40,000 nt of DNA, from NCBI GenBank assembly GCA_030674155.1, contig CM060320.1:19102369-19142368 (forward strand), read 5' to 3'. The position numbers and the translations under genes are program-made. Below, piece by piece: positions 34,231 through 39,864 of this stretch. The notes under the pieces are model-generated. The model searched no databases. It was not told the DNA's origin and saw only the letters and a program-made list of their open reading frames with translations. Each line of letters begins with the position of its first letter. The stretch's first letter is position 1. The DNA comes from Stramonita haemastoma (Eukaryota > Mollusca > Gastropoda > Neogastropoda > Muricidae).

Positions 34231-34486
34231 CCATAATAACAACAATGATAATAGTAAATAAGTAATTATATCAATGATGAACAGAAAGAAACAAGGCTCT
34301 ATGTCCAAGTTCTTCAGTTGACTGTTCGGTATTCCATTCATGAATGACAACACCAGCTGTAATTCAGTTCTTCTAACTTCTGCACTCACTCAGTCTCACT
34401 CACACATGTACACACATAGTCATACACACACACACAAACACGCAAACACGCACACACACAAACACACACGCGCACGCCACACACAC

Positions 34487-34533
<47 letters not shown>

Positions 34534-34591
34534 CACACACACACACACACACACACACGAACACACACACGACACATACACACACACGCTT

Positions 34592-34643
<52 letters not shown>

Positions 34644-34645
34644 CT

Positions 34646-34688
<43 letters not shown>

Positions 34689-34926
34689 ACTCCCGTTTTT
34701 TAGGATTGTCTGCATCACTTTAGTGAAAGACATTAAATTAGACTTACTTCACACGACACATATGATACTGCGCTACAACGTTGAACAATATTCTTTCACA
34801 TGGATACATGTAACATTCAATATAAAAATTATTGCTAGTAACTTTAACACTTTTTGTGCTAGTGGTCATGGTTGATTAGGATTAAACTATCTCCTTACTC
34901 TCCTCTTTTCTCTCTCTTGTTCTCTA

Positions 34927-34964
<38 letters not shown>

Positions 34965-35071
34965 CCTCTCTCTCCCTCCCTCCAAAACATCAGCGCACGC
35001 ACGCACACACACACAGAACACCAAAAAACATATGTCACCGCGCACACACACACAGAGTGACACACACACAC

Positions 35072-35123
<52 letters not shown>

Positions 35124-38100
35124 GACACACACACTCTTCAAGACTTCATGTTTTATCTTGACAACTAATACTTTTTACTTTAGTATTTGTTCTAGTTGGG
35201 GTTTACTTCTTCTGCTCTCCCTCCTATTACAAAAGACCTGTAGCTTTGTTCTTTGATTTCTCCTGGCTTATTGCCAATAACTTCTTCCTCAGATTTTTAG
35301 TTTTTGGTTTCAAGATAAGTTGGGGTTTTTTGTTTGTTTGTTTATTTGATCACTGAATCATCTTGAATAGATCTAGGATGCTTCAAACCAAGAAAAGTAG
35401 ATTGCTAATAACTTTTACTAGTTTTTGATAAATTCAATAAATAAACTTACAATTTGCATTCATGATATTGATACAAACATTTCCGAACCATGCAAAGTTA
35501 AATATAAATGTATACAATATGTGGTTACCTACACTTTTTTTCCTTCACTACTGTTTGAGTGTTTCCTTAATAAATTATACAATACATGAAATAGATAAAC
35601 TTACATTCAATCATTTCTCTGAAATTTATATCTGACACTAAAGGTAACTGAATGGTTTCATCAATTAATACTTTTCACAATTTTTTCTCTCTCTTTTTTA
35701 AAGATTGTTTTTTGTTTGTTTTTTTAACCATCACAAGTAAAATACACTTGTAGCACTTGCAGCTTTGAACAAAGCTGTGACACTGACACTGTGACCTGTA
35801 GTCAATGATGAAGAGACTGCCAAGACAAAACAAGGCAAGGCAAGGCAAGGCAAGGCAAGGCAAGGCAAGGCAGGCAAGACAAGAGACAAGACAACAAGAC
35901 AAGACAAGACAAGACAAGACAAGACAGACAACTTGTAAGACAAGAGGAAGACACTGAAGTGAGTGACTCTGAGTCTGACTAACCTTCATGTGCTGGTCCA
36001 GGAACCAGTGACGGTCAAATCTGCCTACATGGGCTGCTGTCAGGAAAGGGTGAAGCTCCAGCTGAACCACGTTATACACAGACACCTGCAACGTTACAAC
36101 ATTAGGGTCTATATATGACCCATCGGTGAGGTACTCATGAGTATAAGTTGGAAGTGTGTGAGTGGTTTGATCTTCATTGTGACTTCAAATGGTCCATACA
36201 ACACCACTAACAACAAATACAACAGTCTCTCACTCTTTCAGTCTCAGAGTCTGAAAAATGTATTATATTGTACTATTTTTATAATTTGTAATGAATTTGT
36301 ATGTAAAACAAAAAGAAAGTATGATATTGCATTATATTAATTATCATTTTCATTCCTCGGCTAGAGCTCCAAGGTTCACCAAAGATGACATTTTAGCAAA
36401 ACAGCAGTCCCCCCACCCCTCATTTACTAGACCTAAGCAACATTCTGACTTTGGAGTTCTTTCATTTTTTCAAAATTTGTCTGGTGTGATTTTCAGATTG
36501 TATGACAAAAACCAACAATGAAAGGTTATAAGCTATCTAGATCTATTATAAATGAATATATAATGTTCTCATTTGATTTCAAGTGTGAAACTGCAGGATG
36601 GTATTAATTAATCTTCATTCAATACTTTATTTGTAACCGATTTTTATGCAATTATCATCTGCTGACTTAGAACTAAAACTAGAAAAAGCAAAAAAAATTG
36701 GTCGTGATCGGTGACCCCGCCCACAGCAGCCGTAATGCAAAATTGACAATCATTGTTTGTCCAGAAAACTATTCTAAAACATCAGTTTTCCATGTGAGCA
36801 CTTCAATGCATCATTAATCTTTTGTTCTATAAAAGAATTTTTACTTGGGGAACCACCTTACGATCTTTGCAGTAGTGAACTTAGGAAGTTCTAATAGTAA
36901 TAGTAACAAGTCTAAGCAAGCTGGGGTAAGCATTCTGGTTTTTGGTTGCCATTTTTGCTAGAAATTTCTCTCTCGTAAACACAATTTTCTGTTCTAGGTC
37001 TTGAGGCTGCTTGCACTGTTTTCTGTACTAGATATAATATTAAATGAGGACACATAATTCAAACGTATTTTGTTTCAGTGTAATGAAAAGTTTTAGAGGG
37101 TGACCTCAACAGTGGAAAAATTTATACTCAAATGGTCTTGTGGACAGAAAATTTGACATTAAAACGCCAATACACACTGAGTTTTGAACACTAGCAAAAC
37201 AGAATGCCATTATGATTATTCAAGAATCACTTAACTGCTGAGTTACTGGAAAAATATAAATAGATAAAAAACTCTCTACGTTACTGGAAACATACAACTT
37301 CTAAGACAAACAATTGAACCACATGTTATATAGTACTGACAGTATACAGTGTAAAAAAAAATTATACATGAAGATTGTTCAAATGGAAATTTTAGACAAA
37401 AATTCAAAACAACGTTGTAATAATACTGTGTAATAATACATTACACATGTATACGAGCAATGTCCAAACTAAAATTTTGAACAAAACTATGTAATAACAC
37501 TGTACAATGAAGATTGCTCAACTAAAAATAAGTAAAATGTTGAACAGAAAAGTAAACAAAACCACTTGTGTCTAATCAGTAATGTCATCGCGTTATGGTG
37601 GACTGTAGCTCTATTTAAGATTAGTCCAAAAGTGGCCAAAATCATGGGGGGTTTTAGAATTAAAAATTGCTGGATGTATTTATGGAGAAGAGATAGATCT
37701 TCCTGTGTGATTTTAAAGATTTCAGGTTGTAAAATAGGTCTGTAGAAACAGGCTACTTCTACTTGTTCTATATAAAAGGTTTAGGAGTTTGAAACATTTA
37801 GTTTTGATGACCATATTGGATTGTTTCCAAGGCAAAAGTCCAGAACAATGAGAACATTTTCTTTGAGTTTTAGGCTTTACAAGTGATACCCTTTCAATAT
37901 ATGGCATAACTTTTAAGATGGGCTTGTAAACAAAATTTCATCAGTTTCGACCCCCATGTCTCACATTAAGCTAGGCTACACATGAGGATAGGCCTTGTCT
38001 CAAGTACTCGACTGAAATTTTCCTTCTCTCAATGGTGGTAATAGAACACGAAAGAACGTTTTAAATCGATGTACAATATGTAATAGAACACAAAGAACGT

Positions 38101-38443
38101 TTCAAATCGATGTACAATCTGTAATAGAACACGAAAGAACGTTTTAAATCGATGTACAATCTGTAACACAGACGGGTTGCTCCGGCTGTTAATCCCCAAA
38201 GCTACACAAAATTTAACGGGGGTAAAATCCAAACCACAACAAACCCGGCAATGTTATTGAACTTATTCGATCGATTGAGCCTTGTAAGAGGAAGCTTGTG
38301 CTGATGTTTACTGATTTCGGACAATTAAAGCAATTTTGTATAGTATGAACATCACAAAACTCATTAATAAAAAAACCCCACACAGAACTGACCCGAATGA
38401 ACTTGAGATGTTTCTTTCCCATTGATAATCCAGTGGGTCCCAT
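18602..38443 (-). CDS. Eleven-exon gene model, unrecognised protein with a PWWP3A/MUM1-like C-terminal helical block
   Basis: This entry joins the exons listed separately. Every junction uses GT-AG, and the donor phases (0,0,1,1,0,2,1,2,1,0) all match the next acceptor, which is hard to get by chance. The predicted product is about 1,400 residues: a hydrophobic/helical N-terminal third (exons 1-7), a long charged and Ser/Pro-rich disordered middle (exon 8), and a compact helical C-terminus (exons 9-11). The C-terminus ends in a LLPEA motif and resembles from memory the post-PWWP helical region of PWWP3A/MUM1 (EXPAND1), a chromatin and DNA-damage factor. No PWWP fold (aromatic PWWP-type motif) is visible in any exon. 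Nuclear localisation is inferred from basic clusters near the end of exon 8. The N-terminal region is not recognised, and exon 8 contains frame disturbances. Symmetric exons could have been missed. The family link is tentative; the exon structure is better supported. Confidence 0.6.
18706..18800. repeat. (CA)n against the acceptor of exon 11
   Basis: CA run (GT on the gene strand) ending directly at the GTGCAG acceptor at 18,704. Confidence 0.95.
18806..19090 (+). mobile_element. SINE family A, headless copy
   Basis: GTTAACATCAATGCTGACTC through CGATATAAAAGAATTAAAAA. Intronic, antisense to the main gene. The rest to 19,277 is A-rich tail and unremarkable sequence. Confidence 0.85.
19278..19350. 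repeat. (CA)n with CG interruptions
   Basis: CA dinucleotides with CACG variants immediately before a SINE A head. Confidence 0.95.
19351..19692 (+). mobile_element. SINE family A, best full-length copy
   Basis: Head GATCGCCTAGTGGTCAGAAC (A box), B box GAGTTTGATTCCC (19,404-19,417), hairpin AGGGGATTTTTCCCCT, common body and an AAATAAATAAATAAAT tail. A segment around the CACGCAGAACATCTTGCGCA part is deleted. 19,693-19,995 shows only a short GACACAGA run. Confidence 0.9.
19996..20062. repeat. (TG)n
   Basis: TG dinucleotide run with a TAAG interruption. Confidence 0.95.
20146..20200. repeat. Dispersed ~50-bp AGCGCT repeat, copy 2
   Basis: TGGAATTTGCATAGCGCTAT and CAAATCAAAGCGCTTGAG match 3,925-3,975. 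20,201-20,390 is unremarkable intron or flank. Confidence 0.6.
20391..20494 (-). CDS. Exon 10, middle of the C-terminal helical block
   Basis: A 104-bp exon with acceptor GTTCAG| and donor TTACAG|GTAACA. It enters in phase 1 and leaves in phase 0. The residues QLDYTSNLQYFASGQEDAVM are followed by DILMTTFARSLLLQ. The [GE]-Q-[LE]-D spacing and trailing amphipathic helix parallel the middle helix of the PWWP3A/MUM1 C-terminus as I remember it. A 300-bp (GT)n-rich tract on the coding strand lies directly against the acceptor and must serve as its pyrimidine tract. Confidence 0.6.
20497..20816. repeat. (CA)n with CAGATGAA interruptions against exon 10 acceptor
   Basis: Ten or so CA blocks are separated by CAGATGAA, giving irregular units of 20-60 bp. 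On the gene strand this is (GT)n with TTCATCTG, ending at the acceptor of exon 10. 20,817-22,276 is intron with no supported feature. Confidence 0.95.
22277..22395 (+). repeat. (TG)n plus dispersed repeat with GTCAA start
   Basis: A TG run is followed by CAAGTCAAGTCAAGTCAAAA, GGGCAATTACAATACTGACA and GGCATATTGATACAAATCAT, the plus-strand counterpart of 14,288-14,405. Confidence 0.7.
22537..22958. repeat. Long interrupted (TG)n
   Basis: Over 400 bp of TG with TGG, TGTA and TGCA variants, inside the intron immediately downstream of the donor of exon 9. Frames on both strands are artefacts. Confidence 0.95.
22970..23103 (-). CDS. Exon 9, start of the C-terminal helical block
   Basis: A 134-bp exon from acceptor GATGTGTGCAG| to donor GCCAGAC|GTAAGT. 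The phase 2 entry completes an Arg codon with exon 8, and the exit is phase 1. The 44 residues begin CLGWVSDERLQQLINEF and include QGTLYSHRHQLYIKGGLAR. The order helix, short linker with S-x-R/W, then aromatic-hydrophobic matches my recollection of the start of the PWWP3A/MUM1 C-terminal region. The acceptor lies at the edge of a 51-bp minisatellite whose every unit repeats TGTGCAG|GTG, so alternative acceptors are present. Confidence 0.6.
23104..23662. repeat. 51-bp minisatellite containing a copy of the exon 9 splice acceptor
   Basis: Eleven units of 51 bp (CACCTGCACACATCACCACA, GGCATCCTCATTACATCTAC, then ATTACCACTAC). On the gene strand each unit has GATGTGTGCAG|GTG, and the unit closest to the gene supplies the true acceptor at 23,104. 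Units differ by AGGC/AGGG, CCAC/CCGC and ATTAC/ATAAC variants that cluster by position. Confidence 0.95.
23692..24115. mobile_element. Tc1/mariner-type MITE with TA duplication
   Basis: The left end TGTGACGCTCCGCCACGAAA and the right end, complemented, TGTGACGCTCCACCACATAA are inverted repeats over about 26 bp with four mismatches. They are flanked by TA at 23,690-23,691 and 24,116-24,117. The 424-bp interior is AT-rich and non-coding. It lies in the intron between exons 8 and 9. 24,118-24,730 is AT-rich intron without supported features. Confidence 0.8.
24731..24992 (+). mobile_element. SINE family A relative with a different head
   Basis: The 3' body matches family A (TTTGGATGAGACTATAAACT, GTGCGAACGCACGCAGAACA, GGCTATTGTGTGCTGGTAGG), but the head is GGAAGAATGGTTAAGACATT with GGCTTCAATTCCC as B-box-like sequence. 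Ends in a T run. Confidence 0.7.
25049..28335 (-). CDS. Exon 8, long disordered charged and Ser/Pro-rich region with frame disturbances
   Basis: The acceptor CTTTGTTTCACAG| is strong and the donor GTCAG|GTGAGT is excellent (phase 2 exit). From about 27,660 down to 25,049 one frame is open (~870 codons). It contains an 11-residue charged repeat of EKREEKRTA type (27,055-27,480) and then a Ser/Lys/Pro-rich part with many S/T-P sites (dense at 25,475-25,600). Three short Trp motifs (EWELPDI, EDWLPSL, EDWLPNL) follow, and two basic clusters near the end (SRKRVKRH and KKRCRKVLGKR, 25,107-25,215) look like a bipartite nuclear localisation signal. Upstream, a 13-residue REEHRTADSPTEK repeat (27,665-28,110) lies in another frame. 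The entry frame from exon 7 stops at TAG 28,133-28,135; the repeat frame has a TGA at 27,882-27,884; a G6 run at 27,655-27,662 (other units have G4) shifts into the long frame. These may be assembly indels, unrecognised introns or real decay. Overall function unknown. Confidence 0.6.
27055..27480 (-). repeat. Coding 33-bp minisatellite in exon 8
   Basis: About 12 in-frame units coding EKEKREEKRTA and variants (ADKEKREEKRT, ENGTVEKENRK). All are highly charged and probably form a long helix. The unit length is a multiple of three, and no stops occur here. Confidence 0.9.
27665..28110 (-). repeat. Coding 39-bp minisatellite in exon 8
   Basis: About 11 units coding REEHRTADSPTEK with SPSEM, SPTEE and SSTEK variants. 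Most units are 39 bp, but the one at 27,861-27,900 is 36 bp with a split one- plus two-base loss that creates a stop. The R-E-E-x-R-T-A core shared with the 33-bp array suggests common origin. Confidence 0.9.
28425..28545. repeat. Interrupted (GT)n
   Basis: GT run with GTGG, GTGC and GCAT interruptions in the intron between exons 7 and 8. 28,546-28,932 is intron without supported features. Confidence 0.95.
28933..28970 (-). CDS. Exon 7, proposed 38-bp microexon
   Basis: Direct joining of exon 6 (phase 2) to exon 8 would hit a stop within five codons. A 38-bp segment with acceptor TTTTGAAG| and donor GCTGTTG|GTAAGA enters in phase 2 and leaves in phase 1, repairing the frame on both sides. 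It codes CCVVEFISRLAV between a junction Gln and a junction Gly. The donor is strong, but the acceptor has only a short pyrimidine run, so the 5' boundary is uncertain. Confidence 0.45.
29089..29303 (-). CDS. Exon 6 of the minus-strand gene (Thr/Ser-rich)
   Basis: A 215-bp exon from acceptor TTGCCCTCAG| to donor CACCA|GTGAGT, entering in phase 0 and leaving in phase 2. It encodes about 71 residues. It starts LLQKREDMEHTDISSYFQPQ (helical, acidic), passes through a Thr/Ser/His-rich linker built on ACC triplets, and ends in a Cys-containing segment (SRSCVEVVHTTCGARFAVHH). The linker is low-complexity and probably disordered. The GTGAGT donor and CCCTCAG acceptor are both strong. It joins to the proposed 38-bp exon 7. 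Confidence 0.55.
29952..30042. repeat. (CA)n
   Basis: CA run in the intron between exons 5 and 6. The stretch 29,304-29,951 contains no feature I can support. Confidence 0.95.
30086..30183 (-). CDS. Exon 5 of the minus-strand gene
   Basis: A 98-bp exon with acceptor GGTTGGCAG| and donor GGAAAG|GTACCC. It enters in phase 1 and leaves in phase 0. The 33 residues read DYRSWSIQSIKLVGYVCPRL and then QGLTQSVSTAFGK, a mixed hydrophobic segment of globular character. The donor (GTACCC) is weaker than the others. A (CA)n run begins about 45 bp downstream of the donor. The product family is not recognised. Confidence 0.55.
30430..30790 (+). mobile_element. SINE family A copy with degraded head
   Basis: B-box-like GGGTTAGATTCCT, hairpin GGGGATTTTTCCCC and the full body with tail AATAAACAGATAAACAAATA. 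Antisense to the gene, ending about 20 bp from exon 4. Confidence 0.85.
30804..30884 (-). CDS. Exon 4 of the minus-strand gene
   Basis: An 81-bp exon between acceptor TTTTCAG| and donor AGCACAG|GTTAGT, phase 1 on both sides. It codes GPTVRLGVTLKQKTEHQ followed by a Ser-rich LLSKSSCST segment. The phase-1 entry completes a Gly codon with exon 3. Because the exon is symmetric (81 = 27 codons), it could be skipped without changing the frame. A SINE A copy ends only about 20 bp beyond its donor. Confidence 0.55.
31106..31200. repeat. (AT)n, TGTG and (GA)n compound microsatellite
   Basis: An AT run at about 31,106-31,130, GTGTATG repeats, then GA repeats. The surrounding 30,885-31,490 shows nothing else. 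Confidence 0.85.
31495..31580 (+). repeat. SINE-tail-like repeat with (TTA)n end
   Basis: TTGATTGTACAGCGCGGTGA and AATTCGCGCTATGTAAGC are followed by TTATTATTATT, a common type of short retroposon 3' end (paired GCGC motifs, trinucleotide tail). Family not determined. Confidence 0.5.
31598..31815. repeat. Interrupted (CA)n
   Basis: CA runs are separated by CAGTAAC and CAGAGTGA units. Confidence 0.95.
31981..32245 (-). mobile_element. SINE family A, headless minus-strand copy
   Basis: TATATCGAGGATAATGGGAT to GAGTCAGCACTGATGTTAAC, the reverse complement of the family A body and tail. Sense to the main gene. Confidence 0.85.
32345..32735 (+). mobile_element. Unknown dispersed element, copy 1 of inverted pair
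   Basis: CTCCACTGTTGAGGTCACC, AAAACAGTGCAAGCAGC, GAAAATTATGTTTACGAGAG, AAAATGGCAACAAAAAACTG and CAATCGTCAATTTAATGTTAC all recur as reverse complement, in reversed order, at 36,735-37,130. No coding potential. Class unknown. Confidence 0.6.
33144..33249 (-). CDS. Exon 3 of the minus-strand gene
   Basis: A 106-bp exon bounded by acceptor CTATGGCAG| and donor CTCCTGG|GTTAGT. It enters in phase 0 and leaves in phase 1. It encodes 35 residues that look like two amphipathic helices (EVEGILQTVIASCQTW, then a LLKDKEVKKLTQTCLL segment). The codon phase matches both neighbours. No known motif is recognised. It lies between the ~400-bp dispersed element at 32.35 kb and a minus-strand SINE A at 33.35 kb, so the intronic surroundings are repeat-rich while the exon itself is unique sequence. 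Confidence 0.6.
33313..33335. repeat. (GGT)n and (TTTGA)n
   Basis: Short GGT run followed by repeated TTTGA before a SINE tail. Confidence 0.8.
33345..33712 (-). mobile_element. SINE family A, full minus-strand copy
   Basis: Contains the complete body plus head: on the minus strand GGATAGCCCAGTGGTCAGAA and B box GGGTTTGAGTCC. The tail ends in a partly duplicated ATATCGAGGAT/ATATCAAGGAT segment. Confidence 0.9.
33714..33832. repeat. (GGT)n/(GAT)n/(AAT)n
   Basis: Trinucleotide runs directly next to the SINE A head and before the SINE B 3' end. Confidence 0.95.
33833..34125 (-). mobile_element. SINE family B, best full-length copy
   Basis: Minus strand: TGAATAGCTCAGTGGTCAGA (tRNA A-box-like, about 34,101-34,121), then CCCCAAGCTAAGGTTAAGCA, GGATTGAGCG and GTACCAAGTGGATGGGTGAC (34,036-34,090). 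The second part follows the order of the 5S rRNA internal promoter (AAGCTAAGCAG, spacer, ACTTGGATGGGNGAC). The body and 3' end match the other copies. Confidence 0.85.
34126..34235. repeat. (AAT)n/(GAT)n
   Basis: AT-rich trinucleotides followed by a GAT run of about 12 units. Confidence 0.95.
34422..34686. repeat. (CA)n then (CT)n
   Basis: Interrupted CA run followed by a CT run. Intronic (between exons 2 and 3). Confidence 0.95.
34905..35125. repeat. (CT)n then (CA)n
   Basis: CT run, TCCC variants, then CA run with CAGAGTGA interruptions. 35,126-35,819 is AT-rich intron without supported features. Confidence 0.95.
35827..35935. repeat. (CAAGG)n/(CAAGA)n pentamer array
   Basis: Eight CAAGG followed by about twelve CAAGA pentamers with small slips, ending 49 bp from the donor of exon 2. 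On the gene strand it is pyrimidine-rich (CCTTG/TCTTG). Confidence 0.9.
35984..36085 (-). CDS. Exon 2 of the minus-strand gene
   Basis: An exon of 102 bp between acceptor GTTGCAG| and donor ATGAAG|GTTAGT, phase 0 at both ends, coding 34 residues. The sequence begins VSVYNVVQLELHPFL and continues with a GRFDRHWFLDQHMK segment. It has alternating hydrophobics followed by an aromatic/basic stretch, typical of a folded domain, not low-complexity DNA. I do not recognise the family. The flanking intron on the downstream side carries a CAAGG/CAAGA pentamer array starting about 50 bp away. Confidence 0.6.
36735..37130 (-). mobile_element. Unknown dispersed element, copy 2 of inverted pair
   Basis: Reverse complement of 32,345-32,735: GTTGCCATTTTTGCTAGAAA, CTCTCGTAAACACAATTTTC, GGGTGACCTCAACAGTGGAA. 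Divergence is roughly a quarter of positions by eye, so both copies are old. Confidence 0.6.
37330..37535. repeat. Degenerate tandem repeat with GTAATAATACTGT
   Basis: Three loose copies of CACTGTACAATGAAGATTGC followed by TCAAxTxxAAATTTTxAACA and GTAATAAxACTGT. The rest of intron 1 (37,131-38,035) is otherwise unremarkable. Confidence 0.5.
38036..38168. repeat. Triplicated 42-bp unit in intron 1
   Basis: AATAGAACACGAAAGAACGT followed by TTTAAATCGATGTACAATCT three times with only three differences, so recently formed. Confidence 0.9.
38393..38443 (-). CDS. Exon 1 of the minus-strand gene (start codon exon)
   Basis: The first ATG in the open frame sits in GACATGG, a good initiation context (G at -3 and +4). 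The frame is open for about 80 bases upstream but holds no other ATG before an in-frame TAG. The exon encodes 17 residues, MGPTGLSMGKKHLKFIR, rich in Lys and other basic residues, and ends at CGG|GTCAGT in phase 0, which joins exactly to exon 2. The donor is acceptable but not ideal (GTCAGT instead of GTAAGT). A later start at the second Met (residue 8) is possible. Upstream lies the proposed promoter region at 38.8-38.9 kb. Confidence 0.5.
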
Positions 38444-38826
38444 GTCAAAAACACCGACAGCTGGTTCTATCAAGGCGGACAGTTTGCGAGTTCCTAGTCG
38501 GATAGGCCTACATAACCGAGCGCTAGGCTAATGGGGTTTCCGTCAGCATGATTTCCCTTGAAGTGAATAACCGGGATAAGGAGGAAGAGCTTACTACCAG
38601 AATTCATTGGAAAAACCCTTTGCAGTTGCATTTTTCTTAATCATCCTATGATATAATACAGCATAATCACACATACAGTTAGATATACGCTTTAAGAAGA
38701 ATCTATTATTGATATTAAATTATTCTGATATTTCAAGGGGGGTATAGAAATTGAAGTAAGCCTATGCCTAGTCCCATTCGTCTTGTGTTTTGGAGGGAAG
38801 AGAGCCTTGCACAACCAATCCCTGAA

Positions 38827-38900
38827 GCGGAAATGTCCGCTGTGACGTAATCACAGCAGCAACAAAGTGTCACATCCTTACCAACAGCTAAGGCGCATGC
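38827..38900 (-). promoter_or_regulatory. Candidate promoter motifs upstream of exon 1
   Basis: Within 75 bp there is an ETS-like GCGGAAATG (38,827-38,835), a CRE-like TGACGTAA (38,843-38,850) and an NRF1-like GCGCATGC (38,893-38,900), about 400 bp upstream of the proposed start codon. No TATA box is evident. Such clusters are typical of TATA-less housekeeping promoters; the assignment is inference from motifs. Confidence 0.3.
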
Positions 38901-39239
38901 AGACTGGACGATCGCAGATCCGATTCCCGTTGGAACAACAACAAAAAAGATAGACAACTGTTGCTGTTATTGGCTTATAGGGCCATTATAGTGCTTTGCT
39001 GAGATTTAAAAAAAAAAAATCTAAATCTCTCATTCCTGGCTAGGTATGTTTATACAAAACAGTAATATAACAAACATACCTTTTCTGGAATGTTTCGACA
39101 GGTGATTGATCACATTACTTGTATCGTAGACTGCTTTTAGTCATGGCAGATTTTTTATTTAAAACTTGTGCTGCTCTCCTTAGGTGAGCACAAGAACAGC
39201 TCCATGCTTTTTCTGGGGTTTGGTTTTCCTGTTTAGATG

Positions 39240-39480
39240 TGTATTTCTTACCGTATGAGAGTGCCTTTTTACTACAGAATTTTGCTAGGGACAACTCTTA
39301 TTATTGCTGCAGGGTTCTTTTATGTTTGCTGAATGAGTGTTGCTCGTAGGACCTCGGTTTATAATCTTATCTGAAAGACTAACATCCAAACAACTTCTCA
39401 AGGTCTCGTGGTGGGGGTGAGGAGTAGTTTGGGCACAAATAGGGATCAAACCTGCACTTTTTTGCTTTTTAGGCATGTGC
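39240..39480 (-). mobile_element. SINE family C, third copy
   Basis: TTTTTACTACAGAATTTTGC, GGACCTCGGTTTATAATCTT and CTGAAAGACTAACATCCAAA parallel 5,341-5,570. The B-box equivalent GGTTTGATCCC lies at about 39,443. 38,960-39,239 and 39,481-39,864 show nothing recognisable. Confidence 0.7.
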
Positions 39481-39864
39481 ATTGCTTGGGGCTGAAATAA
39501 AGTACTTTTTCAACATAGGCCTAATGACTTTATGCATCAGAAGTACATAATGATAATAATGCTAAAGAATATTTAGAAGTCTAATCTTATGACAAAAGCC
39601 CAAGGCATTTTCAACTGCAGAAGTGTTGAAAAAAAAAGAGGAAAATGGACAGACTTGAAGGATAGCAATGCATTTGTGTACTACAAAACAGATAAAGCAT
39701 TTCACAATGTTGTTTCTCTATCATGCTGAACATTATCTTACATTGTAACTTTGAATTCAGTGCAAGGTAGGTGTCACAAAATTAAAGACTTTCCGACGAG
39801 ACTGTTAACTGAAGCTCTCTTAGTGAATTTGAATGCAGGGGTAGCATCCTACAGTAGAGGTGTC

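Noticed and set aside
18602..38443. Identification of the main gene as Treslin/TICRR, MTBP, MMS22L or senataxin
   Set aside because: A Ser/Pro-rich nuclear protein with CDK-type sites first suggested these, but none of the N-terminal exons matches their sequence as I remember it, and the C-terminal block has the LLPEA pattern of PWWP3A/B instead.
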